Shown piece after piece: positions 44,576 through 59,554 of a stretch of DNA of 64,000 nt. A model generated the notes under the pieces. That model ran no database searches. It saw only the letters and a list, made by a program, of their open reading frames with translations, and had not been told where the DNA came from. Every line of letters begins with the position of its first letter. The first letter of the stretch is position 1. Source of the stretch: Eublepharis macularius (lineage: Eukaryota > Chordata > Lepidosauria > Squamata > Eublepharidae). A program made the translations under genes and the position numbers. The stretch covers positions 11,913,926 to 11,977,925 of the forward strand of contig NC_072802.1 of the NCBI RefSeq assembly GCF_028583425.1, given 5' to 3'.

Positions 44576-46124
44576 TTATTGGATTTTTAGCCCGCCCTCC
44601 CCAAAGCAGGCTCAGGGCGGGTTACAATCATAGATAAATTACAACAAATAAAACCAGTAAAATACAACTCAATACCAACATGGATTTCAACATTCCAGGT
44701 GGTGCACCTTGCCCCCTTTCCCTGCCCACTATACACAAGGGAAGAAAAGGGTGGAGGTGTGGGTTGGTGAACATCTAACTCCTCCAGCATGGAACATATG
44801 TTCCAGCAGATGGAACATATGCCCCCCCCCACTGGCAGGAGACCGGCAGGGATCCAGTGCTGGCCTCAACCATATGCCTGGCGGAACATCTCTGTCTTAT
44901 AGGCCCGCCGGAAAGATACAAGATCTTGGCGGGCCCGAGTGTCTTCTGACAGAGAGTTCCACCAGGTTGGGGCCAGGACAGAAAATGCCCTGGCCCTGGT
45001 CGAGGCCAGCTGAGCCTCCCTGGGGCCGTGGACCACCAGTAGGTGTTTACCTGCAGATCTAAGAGCTCTCCGAGGTACATATGGGGAGAGGCGGTCCCTC
45101 AGCTATGCTGGTCCCAGTCCGTTTAGGGCTTTATAGGTCAGAACCAGAACCCTGAACCTGATCCGGAATTCCACGGGGAGCCAATGCAGCTGCTGCAGAG
45201 TTGGAGTCACATGTGCCCGGAATGAAATTCCTGTCAGGACATGAGCAGCAGCATTTTGGACCCGCTGCAGTTTCCGGGTCAGGCCCAAGGGAAGCCCTGT
45301 GTAGAGCAAGTTACAGTAATCTAATCTGGAGGGGACCATTGCATGGATCACTGTTTCCAGATCATGGGTCGAGAGATAGGGAGCAAGCTGCCTGGCCTGC
45401 CGAAGATGGGAAAAGGCAGTTCTGGCAGCTGCCTTGACCTGGGCCTCCATTGACAAGAAGGAGTCCAGCGTCACACCAAGGCTCCTGACCGATGAAACAG
45501 GAACAAGTGGTGCCCCCTCAAAGGCCGGGAGCTGAATCCCCATATCTATCCCCGCATGGTCCAGGTACAGGACCTCCGTCTTCGTAGGGTTCAACTTCAG
45601 TCTGCTCTACTTCACCCATCCAAACACGGCCCCCAATGCTCTACTTAGGGCCTCAAGAGCAGAGCCAGGCCGACTGTCCATCAACAGATACAACTGGGTG
45701 TCATCCGCATATTGATGGCAACCCAGTCTGAAACTCCATGCCAGCTGGGCGAGAGGGTAGGTGTAGAGATTAAACAACAATGGGGAGAGTAATGCCTCCT
45801 GGGGGACGCCGCACACCAAGGATTGATGTGCTGATAACCTCTCCCCCAGCGCCACTCTCTGTCCCCGACCATGGAAAAAAGAGACAAGCCACTGCAAGGT
45901 AATCCCTTGAATCCCCACATCGGCAAGGCGGTGGGTTAACAATTCATGGTCATCCGTGTCAAACGCTGCTGAGAGGTCTAGCAACACCAGCAGCGCTGAC
46001 CCACCCTGATCCAGATGCCTGCAGAGATCATCTGTGAGGGCGACCAACACTGACTCAGTTCCATGACCCAGGCAGAAACCAGACTGGAATGGGTCCAGCT
46101 GGCACTTCAAGGACACTTTCCCAT
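44573..46124 (-). mobile_element. L2-clade LINE, 5'-truncated
   Basis: 1.55 kb with the 3' end at 44573 (minus-strand CCGCCCTGAGCCTGCTTTGG). Encodes the RT palm to the C-terminus. It is the more complete sister of the L2 at 30345-32186 and shares its 3' UTR style. Confidence 0.9.
45103..46116 (-). pseudogene. L2 reverse transcriptase, C-terminal half, two in-frame stops
   Basis: A single frame runs from 46116 to beyond 45103 interrupted by TAG codons at 45607-45609 and 45103-45105. It encodes DPFQSGFCLGHGTES, LLVLLDLSAAFDT, CGVPQEALLSPLLFNLYTYP and the catalytic YADDTQLYL, then SRLDYCNLLYTGLPLG and LQQLHWLPVEFRIRFRVLVLT. In L2/CR1-group LINEs this is the RT and C-terminal domain. Product would lack the endonuclease (5' truncation). 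Confidence 0.92.
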
Positions 46125-46339
46125 GCCAGTCGAGAAAGCGAAAGCAGCCACCTGCAAGATAAGCGACTCATGGCTACACAGTTAGCCAGCTACACAGATA
46201 GTTCTCTACACATTCTCAGAGGCCCCAAATACAGTACAGAGAATAAAAGGCACACCTGGCAGATAAGCAGGGCACATCTAACAGGAGGATAGTTAAGAAA
46301 ATATTCTGTTTTATTGCCCCTTCCCCCCACTCTCCTCAC

Positions 46340-46547
46340 CCCTTTGCAGGGTCTGAGAACTTTTGTTGATGAAATCCTTGCCTTCTGTGACCTCTTGAAG
46401 GGCACCCATCCACTCCTCCAGGCTCTTCACTTTTTCTTGCCTGCACTTAGGACAAATGAAGTCCTTCTTCTCCTCTGAGAGGAAGATAAACATAGCACAT
46501 ACCTGGCAGGTAACTGGAAGTGGGCCTTCGGTAGTCATAATCTTGGG
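46340..46547 (-). CDS. Exon-like ORF with zinc-ribbon and helix, unassigned
   Basis: Minus strand: acceptor-like TTCTTTTTCAG precedes position 46547, an ATG lies at 46538-46536, and a donor-like GTGAGG follows position 46340. The frame encodes CQVCAMFIFLSEEKKDFICP and KCRQEKVKSLEEWMGALQEV: a CxxC...CxxC zinc-ribbon-like pair followed by a charged helical stretch. Similar zinc-plus-coiled-coil N-termini are known from ORF1 of some non-LTR elements in reptiles, so it may be a transposon piece rather than a host exon. I do not recognise a named gene. A longer upstream frame (to 46673) lacks domains. Confidence 0.4.
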
Positions 46548-46673
46548 CTGAAAAAGAACTTTGCTGATGACTGCCATACAAAATAGATTTTCTCCCTGGA
46601 ATCTACTTTCTGTGAGGAATCCTACCCCCCCCCCAACTGATCTAATATCTCCTGTGAGCAAAAGTGGTAACAA

Positions 46674-49981
<3,308 letters not shown>

Positions 49982-50164
49982 TGAATGTGGGAATCTCCCA
50001 TGGATGTCAATAGAGGCAGGGTCGATTCCTTTTTATGAATGGCATTTGAGTTTCTCCCCAGGTCAGATTGAGGATGCCACGAACTGCAATACTGTCTGAG
50101 AGTGGCTCTCTAGGGTCTCTTGGGTGGAAGACTTTCCCAATCTTGTGTCTCAAGATCCCTTAAT

Positions 50165-50240
50165 GAGAGATAACAAGGACTGAACCTGAGATTTCTGCAG
50201 GTAAAGCAGGATCTCTACCACTGAGCTGTGGTTTTGCAAA
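50165..50240 (-). repeat. tRNA-derived SINE head
   Basis: Minus strand reads CACAGCTCAGTGGTAGAGAT (A box) and CAGGTTCAGTCC (B box), spaced as in tRNA. Tail and body are degraded. Confidence 0.65.
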
Positions 50241-50399
50241 GACAGGGAAAGAGTAAGCCCATGTTAGAAGATGCAGAAAGTTTTCCGGTGGATGTTGCAA
50301 GCCAAGGGCTTTCCCCTCTGCCCCATAAAGGATGTCTCTGGTTGAGTTTGGGGGGGGGGTGTGTCCCTAGTGCCTGTACGCAACTGGGGTGAATAAACT

Positions 50400-52000
50400 G
50401 GACTGTGGATTTTATTATTTTTCTCTGTGAGCATGTACAGGTCGTGGGTGTGTTTAAGCATGAAATGGAAAGCCAATTTTGTTTTAAAAAACAGAGCTGC
50501 CTTGCGTTTAAACTCTGGGTGTAGATTTGGGAGTGTCAGTACATTTTTTCCTGACTGTTAGTAAGATTAGATGTGCCGAAGATTTGTATGATGTACAGTC
50601 TCATTCTAAAAATGCAGCTTTACTCACTAACAGTGATGTGTGTGCCTGCTATGACAGAGAGGTGCGTTTAGAACCAAGCATATATGTGCGCAAAGGGTTT
50701 GCGCAGCGTATTACTACTCAGTTCTCTGACTGAGTATGTGACTGGGAAGCAGGGTGTATTAATTTATAGTAGCATGTGTGATCATTTGCTTTTGAGTGTT
50801 TAAACTGGGTAGTGTGATCAGAATGCTTTTCTGTGTGGGGATGGAGGCTGTTTTTAGAATTCCCTTAGGAACATGTCTGTAATACACTATGCCCTATACC
50901 AATTACATGCATTGGTGCTATGTGCTTTGTACAGAAGGGGGTGTGTGTCCAAGATTTTTATTAGAGTGGGCGTGAATGAGAATGCATGCAGTCAGAGGCT
51001 TTGTAAAAAGTACTTCTATATGGGTGTGCCAGTGTGAAGGTCTGTCTATGTAAGGGACATATAAACAATTTATACCATATGCCTGTGTGTGTGTAACAGT
51101 GTCTTATAGGTTAGTATGCAAATGATAAGTACGTCTGTAGCGGAGGATCAATGATTACGGTATGTAAAGTCACAAAGAAAACTACAAGAGTGTCTCACAA
51201 CTCATGAGATTATTTAAGAAAGAGAAACACGGCCGGCATGACTGTTAGTTTGATCGGGTGCTGGAGTATTTGTTTTTTTTTAAAAAATGTCAAACAATTC
51301 TTTTTCACAATGGGGGGGGGGAACAGGGGGTGAAAAAATGATATCGTAAAATACAAGTGGTGGCTCTCAAGCTTCCACTACCTGTGGCTTGAAGCAACGT
51401 TTTGTTTAAAAGAAAAACCCACTAGACTCGCTGTAAATGTATATCAGTGTATCTGCAGGGTGTGTCCCTTTGTTTGGGGCGACAGTGTTGGATGTGTCTG
51501 TGGAAACACAGAGGGGACAATACTCGGTATGCCCACAGGGGAAGGTGTGTCTGTTGAGTGAGAAAGGATTATATACACAGGATACAACTGGAGGGGGTGT
51601 GGGGAGGGCTCTGTTGCACTACCTGCATTGGCGGGGAGAAATGGTTGTGTGCATCATTGCCTGTACGAGGGACTACAGGATGGTGCATATTGCAGTTGTA
51701 AGGTGCAGCATGTGCCTCACATTTCTTGTGGTGGTAGTTAAAGTGATAGTTGGTACGTTTCACAATGATGTCTGCAGAGGTAGACAGTTATGCTACATTT
51801 TTCTGCAGGGAGCTGGCTGCTGTGATAAAGGGGGAGGGCACAGCGTATCTGAGAGAGTAGATTAAAAAATAGTGCAGTGTGTGTATGTAGAGGTATTCAC
51901 AAGCCTCTACTGTATGGCAACAGTGCTGGAGGAAGGCAGGATGCTGAATGGGTGCACCTGTAGCTTTGTGAGGGCTTTGCACATCACTATACCTTTGTGA
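50400..52000 (+). other. T/G-rich intron zone
   Basis: Plus strand is unusually rich in TGTG and GTGTG words without a simple microsatellite. The open frame 51437-51865 is a by-product of the bias (few stop codons) and carries no domain. Otherwise unassigned. Confidence 0.45.
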
Positions 52001-52939
52001 CTGCCTGAGTGAATGCACCAAATACACTATTGACAGCTGTATTTGAGAGGCTACAAATGTTTAACATCATGGTGTTATCTATAGTTCTTGGAGCCTGGGC
52101 AGGCATTCAGCCACTGAGTTACTTTGCCTGCCTGCCAGTTGCCTTGAAACCAACAGGCTGCCATCTTGGATGATGTCATTCCCTGGAAATACTATCCCAG
52201 AAACTAGGATTTCCAAGAATGACATCAGGGGATCAGAAACTGTCCAAGCCTGCTTTTGTTATCACTTTGCCAGGGGCGGAAACCAACGTGCCTAATCTTT
52301 GGCGAGGTCACTCATCGGCGGCCAGCTGGATGACTTTATCCTTTGTCTCAGCACCTGAATTCTATCTTTCAGCACAGAAAGCCAACTGGTTTTGCTATTC
52401 TTTCTTGGATTTAATTAAAAAGCAGGACGTTAACCTGACCTTTTCTTTACAGAGACAGCATTTAAAAAGGGGAAATTGCGACAAGGAAAAAAGTTGTGAT
52501 CCTACCAGCCTTATTCACACATTACTGTATGACAAAGCAGGGTGTGTTATAATGTTGTGTGAAAGTGGTGTAAATCACACTTACTCGTTTTTGAACCCTG
52601 TTATTTGCTATTTTATTTATTTACATTATTTATTTATATTATAATTTATTTATATTATTGTTACTACCTATTCCTTGGCTTCATTCCTTTTGTTATCTTC
52701 CCTCTCTGTAAGGGCTTGACTTTTTTTGTGCTAATACACCATGCACATGGGTGGTACAATATAAATAAATAAGAAGTTCCACACCATGATGTAAAGAGGA
52801 TTTTACTACAAAATGTTCTTGTATTTCGGAAGACAAAATGGTTTTTAATGACAATTGTAATGCGAACTTTCAAATTACTGGGGCTCAGGTTCATGATATC
52901 ACTCACACACACTGTTTAAATTATCGGGTCCAGTTGCAT

Positions 52940-53160
52940 CTTAGGGCCAAGCTACAAGTGACGAATGACACTTGAACGGCAAGTGAACAGACTCACGTGT
53001 ATTCCTCCCTGTTCACTTGCACTCCACTTGATCACACAGCTTGTAGCTTGGCTCTTAGAGACCAACTAGATTTCCAGTGTAGGAGGTGTCTGATGAAGGG
53101 AGCTTTGACTCTTGAAAACTCACACCCCGAAAATCTAGTTGGTCTCTAAGGTGTTACTGG
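52940..53160 (+). repeat. Short interspersed repeat split by a Harbinger-like MITE
   Basis: Right part (53055-53160) holds CTGATGA (53090-53096), an extra A, a GGGAGC/GACTCTT hairpin and GAAA, then ...CTAGTTGGTCTCTAAGG and TGTTACTGGACC. The left part precedes 52943. Same plan as 8553-8690 in another subfamily. Confidence 0.6.
52944..53054 (+). mobile_element. Harbinger-like MITE, TTA target duplication
   Basis: 111 bp with ends GGGCCAAGCTACAAG and CTTGTAGCTTGGCTC (terminal inverted repeats) and TTA at both flanks (52941-52943, 53055-53057), the target typical of PIF/Harbinger. Confidence 0.78.
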
Positions 53161-53486
53161 ACCAAAATCTTGCTCTTCTACTACACACCAACGCAGCTAC
53201 CCAAAACAGTTTATCATTGTTACTCTACACAGAATGATAGTATCTACAATTTTTTCACTGCCATTCTAAGGTCATTCTGTTCCTGAGAGAGCTGAAAAAC
53301 TGAATTCGTTTTCCTGTTATTGGGGTACATCCAACAATCCTCTAACGGGCCTTCCTCCAGCCAAAGGAAACTTCTGCTTAAGTCACTCATCCTCCAAAGA
53401 AGGAAACAGAGGTAGGCTTGCCATCCCCTGCCCACTGGCACCACTTACCCGGCCAGTGGAGGGGGAAGGCATGGGAGGGGGCAAGT

Positions 53487-53715
53487 AGGGTTGCCAGCTC
53501 CAAGTTGGGAAATTCCTGGAGATCTGGGGAGTGAAACCTGGAGAAACCTGGAGAAAGTGGGGTTTGGGGAGGGAAAGGACCTTGGCATGGCATAATTCCA
53601 TATAGTCCACCCCCCCAAAGTAGACATTTTCTCCAGGTGAACTGATCTCTGTGGCCTGGAGACCAGTTGTAATTCCAGGAGATCTCCAGCCACTACCTGG
53701 AAGCTGGCAACTCTA
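53487..53715 (+). mobile_element. MITE, TA-flanked AGGGTTGCC family
   Basis: TAGGGTTGCCAGCTCC at the left and GGAAGCTGGCAACTCTAG at the right. Interior matches 26082-26296. A further GC-rich family fragment precedes it (53410-53485). Confidence 0.72.
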
Positions 53716-54796
53716 GGGGGAAGGAAGTGTATATGCGCATTCCCACACTTCCCCATTGTGCTGGCAACGGAGGAGCCATGAGGCACACTGAAGTTCTGTT
53801 CAGTAAAAATTGTTCATTTGGAGGCTATTTTCACTGAGCTCAGCTTCAGCGTGCCCCACTGATTCTCCGTTGCACTGGAAAATGTTGTCATATTCTCATG
53901 AAAGGGGGGAGCACAGGAGCATGCACGGAAGGTAAGTACTCCACTGCCCCCCCCTCCCAGCCTTCTGCACCCCTGCTTTTGTCCCTGGGGCCCCTGGCAA
54001 CCCTAAATAGAGGAAATGGAGGAATACTTCATGCTATGCTCTGAGGAGTCAGAGGATTGGTATTGCACCCACCCCAATGACAGTAGGGATATGGAACTGG
54101 TGATGTGAGAGCCCACATTAGGTCACAGCAGACTCTCTATGTGGCCTCCAATACTAAGGTACCTCCCTTAGTATTGGAGGTACCTTAGTATCTATCACAT
54201 TATGTCCTTCCAAGGCACTCAGGTCACTTTCTTGGTCTGGATCCTGTGAATGAGTTCTGCATGTGCTAGACAGCCAATGCCACAGAATTGCAATTCCTCT
54301 TCCGGTAGCACTTTGCACAAAGCCTCCGAAAACTATTGATCATGTACAAACAGAAGTGTTAGAGGAAGAAGAAGCTTCCATGACAGCAGCTCTTTAGTGA
54401 GAGCAGAACTCCTTCACAGGGTCCAAGTTCTCCCCCTTTCAGGCTCCAGAAGGTGGCTGGCCCGAGGTCACCAAGTGACTGAATGGGGAGTGGAACTGAG
54501 ACCTCCCCCATCCCAGATCACCACTCTAAGCTCTATACCACACAAGCTCCCATTTATTAATTTATAAGTCTGGCCTATAGCCTCTAGGGGGGTTATGGGT
54601 ATTGGCAAGGGGAGCCATTCTGGTCTATTCCTTTTTTTCCCTCTTTCAGTCAAGAAAAAGACATTGGCCATTAGCCTGTTTCCTTATGGAGATATAAAGG
54701 GAAATGTGCAAGCAGTGGCTTCAATGCAGTGAATGGCTTCACTCAATGGCTTCAAATGCAGTGAATGTACTCCTGCCTGCCTACTCAGCCTCTCCT
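53716..54796. other. Unassigned stretch with SINE piece and a perfect hairpin
   Basis: 54455-54550 is a tRNA-SINE-like fragment in minus orientation. 54145-54180 is a perfect 15-bp stem, 6-nt loop hairpin (cctccaatactaagg / ccttagtattggagg). No gene recognised. Confidence 0.5.
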
Positions 54797-55507
54797 AGGG
54801 TTGCCATCCCCCCGCTCGGGGTGGGGGTCCCCCGATTCCACCGTCCCCCCTGCGCCCTCTTACCTGGCTGGTGGGGGGGCATGCTCCCTTGAACGCTGGG
54901 GGGAATGCTCCCGTGCCGTGAGAGCAGGCAGCGGTGGTGGCAGAGAGAAAGCAGGCGGCAGTTGCAAGAGCACGCCGGTCTCACTGCCGCCGCCATGGCC
55001 CATTCTCTCGCCACCGCTGCTGCCATCCCTGTGCAGCCGGCATCAGCAGGGACAAGGGGCATGGTGGTGGTGGCGGCGGCGAGAGAACGAGCTGCAGTGG
55101 CCACAGCCTGCTCTCTCTCTCGCTGCCACATGCCCCTTGTCCCTGCTGGTGCTGGCTACACAGGGGGAGCTGCGGCCGCAATGAGAGAGCAGGCCGTGGC
55201 CACAGTAGCTCGCTCTCTCACTGCCCATGTGCTGCCCATGCTGGCAGGGGAAAAGGGCATGGTGGCGGCAGTGGCGAGGGAGAGCGGCCCACTCTCTCTG
55301 CTCTCCCCAGCGTGCGTGACATTGTCACGCAGGCGCCTTTGACCCTGCATGATGATGTCACTCCCAGAAGTGATGTCATCACGCACACTAGGAGCGCACG
55401 CGTGTGTGCGAAGAGCGCGCACACAGTCGCAACAGCAAGAGCACCGAGGGGGTAGGAGCCAGCGTCCCAGTCTCCCGCTGGGAGACTTGAGGGACCTGGC
55501 AACCCTA
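54797..55507 (+). mobile_element. GC-rich GTTGCCAT repeat, 0.7 kb, with CRE-like palindrome
   Basis: Starts TAGGGTTGCCATCCCC and ends GGGACCTGGCAACCCTA, so terminal inverted repeats with TA flanks. Interior is CpG-rich and holds gcatgatgatgtcactcc / agaagtgatgtcatcacgc (55350-55383). The GC-rich frames in both directions are by-products, not genes. Confidence 0.65.
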
Positions 55508-55730
55508 TGCTGGCGCTTCTCAGCATCCTCTCCACACCTCCGTTCCCTGCTAGTGATGAATTACCAGGCAGGTCTGCATTACTTGAGTCTCTCCCAAGGG
55601 GAAATTTAAAAGGTATTGTGACAAAAGATCTCGCTTAACTACGTGTTCTTATCCAGCTTGCAAGTATAGCTGTTATTTCACACAAAACACGGTTACAGTC
55701 GAAAGCTGTCTAACTCTCACATACTGCCCT

Positions 55731-56235
55731 CTGAAGAAATGAGCTGCGGCTCACAAAAGCTCCTACCCTGCCAGGGCCGGAGGGGGGGCAGGGGGGTAGT
55801 CTCTCCCTGGCGCCACCAGGGAGGGGGCACTGGGAGCAGCTGCCAGCTGCCAGAGGGCGCAGGCAGCAGCGCGGGCAGCCTCGCAGCCCCCCACGCTCCC
55901 TTTTGCCTGCCCTACAGGGCAGGGGGTGCCAGGCAAGCGGTCCTGCGGGGCAGGCGAAAGCAGCGTGGGGGGCTGCGAGGCCACCCGCACCATTTGCCTG
56001 TGGGGAGGCGAATGGCGCAGGCGGCTTCCCAGCCCCACACGCTGCCTCTGTTCCACCCTGCATGATGATGTCACCGAAGTGACATCATCACGTAGTGCAG
56101 GGAGTGCACGCGCGCTGTGCGCACGCATGAGGTGGCCAGCTGAGAGTTGTCCCAGGCGCAGGCAACCCTAGATCCGGCATTGTACCCTACCACTAATTTT
56201 GTTAGTCTTGTAGGTGCTACTGGACTCTGGCTCTT
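55731..56235 (+). repeat. Short interspersed repeat split by a hAT-like MITE
   Basis: 55731-55771 contains CTGAAGA, an extra A, an ATGAGC/GCTCAC hairpin and AAAAGCTCCTACC. The repeat resumes at 56183 (TACCACTAATTTTGTTAGTC, ...GGTGCTACTGGACTC). Confidence 0.65.
55772..56182 (-). mobile_element. hAT-like GC-rich MITE (CAGGGCCGGA family)
   Basis: Left end cagggccgga, right end tccggcattg, with 8-bp flanks taccctgc (55764-55771) and taccctac (56183-56190) matching at 7 of 8. Interior resembles the reverse complement of 40344-41009, including the CTGGCGCC and GCAGCTGCCAGCTGCC words. Carries a CRE-like palindrome at 56061-56092. Confidence 0.78.
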
Positions 56236-58720
56236 TTCCAAGTGCCCTATGTGAGCTTTGAAATGCTTTTGACTGTAGACATATTTTGTGTGGAACAAAT
56301 ATGCATGCTGGGAGCATGGAGGCCATTCTGGAGCACCAGAGGACATCATCGCATTGAACATCTCTGCTCAGATTGTACTTAACCACAGATTGTGAGCACT
56401 GCAGCATCCTTGAACACTTAAAAAAGCTCACTTTTTAGTGAACATTCTCAATGTTTCTAAACTGGATCATAAATACTTAATGCATGCACATTTTTCATTC
56501 GTGTGCCAGGAAAGACACCCCTCTAGAATGAAGCCATGCTGTTTCTTCCCCATCCTTCACCTGCTCAACACAGTGAGAACATCCTAGGAAAAAGTACTTG
56601 CAAAAGAGCAGCTTTATTCTTTTGTATCGACTTGCCAGTTTTGCCCACCTGAGCCCCAGTCCTGCTAGGAAGCACAAGGAGTTCTAAATTAAATCACAAA
56701 AGTTTGCATGTGTACATCACTGCCACTTGGGAACTGTGGTTCATGTGCAGAGGAAGGCATTGCATTGTTTTGGCAACATGCATCATGAAGCCTTGCCTAG
56801 ATCATGCATCATGAAGCCTTGCCTCTTGAGTCCGTGCATGCTCCAATGGCAGCTACCAGCTGGCTGTCAAGGGGGATGATGAATGCTGCTGCCTGCACGG
56901 ACGCAAAAGGAGCACATACACTTAAAATACAAATTGCTTAAAAGTGTGAATGTACCAGCAGTGGATGGGTGATCAGCTCAAGAGACAAAACAGCACTGCA
57001 GGCAGGGTAAGTTCAGTTTTCAAGCATATTATCTGTGAGCGTTGTTGCAGCACCCATCCTATTCTTTAGATTTCCATCCTCATGTATCTCATTATGAGGA
57101 GCAGCAGAGCTAGTAACTTTTCTGGTAGTGTCTGACTAGGGTGCATTCTTATAATTTTATGATGAGGATTAGTTAAAATTTATGCTTCAAATGATGATTA
57201 AAGATTTTGTTCCTGCCATTTCAGTGCTTTGTAATGAAAGTTCCCTGCAATGATTCATTAGTCCAAGTATTGTATTTAGGGTAAATTAATCAAGTCTGGA
57301 CACACAGTCACAAATATGGGATAGACTCTGTTCTGTTCTTGGATCCCTCACTCATAAATACTCTTTATAATGGGAGAAAACCTGTTCGACACACTTCCAA
57401 CGTCCCCATTATTATGGATAAACCAGTGACATCAGGAAGGGGTGGGGGACCTGGAGATTTTCCATTTACAAAATGTGGGTTGTAAATTGTTTCCCACAGC
57501 TATCTGGGAGCAGAAGGTACCCAATGTTAAGAGTTGAATAATGGTGGGTAAACACTAGCGGTGAGCATGAACTGGGAAAATACTGAACTGTGCGGTTCGT
57601 GGTTTGTCACGAATTTTTATGAACTTGCCCCGGTTCACGAACTGGTTCATTTAGTTTGTGAAAACGTCACTTCTGGAGCAGCATCTAGTAAACACCCTAC
57701 TCTTGACTTAAAACCGTTTACAGTTTTGCAGAAATCCTTGTTGAAAGATACTTAAGTATTCAATGGGATACTCACATAATACATTCATGTGTATATATAC
57801 ACACAATCACGTGGCTTCCCACAAGCCACAAACTTTATCTTGGACGGAGGAGGAACTGCCCTGAATGGGCTGATCTGTCAACAGAAATGGCTTTTTCTTG
57901 CCTATCCAGCATGACTTCTTGCAGGGATTCATGGAAAATGTAGTTTTGCCACTTTCCAAATTGAATCATAAGGCCAAGAAAACTATACTTCCCAGCAATC
58001 CCAGCAATCCGATTGGGGCAGGGGGAGGAAGGTGTGACGAAAAGTGTTGAAGTCAATGGGTTTGTAAGACCGTGACTCTGCTCAGGATGGCCCAGTAAAT
58101 CTAGCCAGTTCTGGGAATGTGCCCGTAGTGGCCCCCAACTGGCTCCCTTGGTGATAATGTTTGCCTCCAACCGTGCAAGCAGAATATATTAAATTTTCAA
58201 ACATTATTTATGGGGAAAGCAGCATTGCTAGGGCTGAGCTGAAATGACTTATATAATTTTATGGCCAGAATTCGATGCTGATGTGCACGTAGAGTAACAA
58301 ATAACTTTACTGTTTATCTGGCAATACAACTGCTAATTTTAACAGCAGAAATGGTTGTCAGCAGCTACATAAAAGCGAGACTTTGGAGTGTTTCTTGAGC
58401 CAACTAGAAATGGAGAAGGACATTAACATGCTACAGAGTATCATACATTGCCGGCATTTGTACCTGATTTAGTCATTACAGTGCAATGCAATTTGCTTAT
58501 GAAAGTGACCCTCTGAATACATTGAGGCTAAGTTCAATGCTGTAGGAAAGCAGGAAAGTAGCTTAAAAGGGAGAATTAATGTTCTGGGCCTATTACATTT
58601 ATTACACTACAGTTTGCCCAATGGCAACCTGGAGAACCTGCCTTTGCAGGTTGATGTGGAAAAGGAAGAACTGACACCATTGGATGGGGAAAGTAGAGGG
58701 CCGAACCCGGCAACCCTATG
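56236..58720. other. Intronic, mostly unassigned
   Basis: 57600-57660 carries palindromic GGTTCGTG.../CACGAACTGG wording of a possible MITE. 57940-58000 has TGTAGTTTTGCCAC / AAAACTATACTTCCC, ends of a DNA-transposon-like repeat. No gene recognised; the ORF 57835-58170 has no domain. Confidence 0.35.
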
Positions 58721-58860
58721 AATGGCCTTGGGCCAGTCACACACACTCAGCCTAAGCAACCTCACAGGGTGGTTGTGCGGATGAACAGAGAAGAGAACAA
58801 TGTAGGCTGCTTTGGGTCAGCACTGGGAAGAAAGGTGGGGTATACATAAAGTAAACAAAG
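58721..58860 (+). repeat. SINE 3' part
   Basis: Contains CTTGGGCCAGTCACAC, CCTCACAGGGTGGTTGT and GGGTATACATAAAGTAAA, in the order of the squamate tRNA-SINE body and tail seen at 38104-38358. Confidence 0.6.
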
Positions 58861-59554
58861 AAGCAAAATGCTCCTTATAGAGAGAAAAGGCTTCTTTCCT
58901 CCCCCTTTGAACCAGGCCTATCCACATCACTGCACTTGTTCACTGGGCAAGTACGTGTCCTTATGGCTGCCTCTGATTGGCCAATGAATCCACAAGAATC
59001 CATTGAAAAGGACTATTAGTCTTTTCGGGGAGAAGGGGATGAAGGAGAGAAATTGAACAATCAGGGATTCCTTGAGACAGAAAAAATTGATGGCTAGAGT
59101 CTTTTTAAATCCTCCATTTTCTTCCTTGTCATCCTCTTCCACGAAGTGTGCAGCTTCGGGAGGGATACAGATGGAGCGGTGAGAGAGGAAGGGGACACCC
59201 GCCTAGCCAGCCGGATCAGCTGTATCAACCCCGGCGATCAGTGGGGTGATGGGGGTCATAACCAAATCACTGCCACATTCCACCACCTCTCAACTGGCTG
59301 GTGGGGGAAGGCACAGGAATGGGCCTAGGAATGCCTCCGTACACTCCTGCATGCTCCGGAGCACTTCTGCATTGCGCTTGGGGCTGATTTCACAAAGATC
59401 ACCCCTAATATAGTGATTGGGTTAAGTCCTTCCATCGCAGTCTCCCCGTCACCTGCTTTAATGCCTAGATAATGGCCATGGGTTCATCCCTGTGGCTACT
59501 GATGCCATGTTTTTTGGGATTTCTAGGGTTTTTTTAAATACAGAGGTGAGCACA

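Noticed and set aside
51437-51865. 142-codon frame in the DCX intron
   Set aside because: Arises from the T/G-rich bias; Cys- and Val-rich but no domain.
54765-55455. Several open frames over 130 codons
   Set aside because: CpG-rich MITE interior; low-complexity Ala/Arg/Gly text in both directions without domains.
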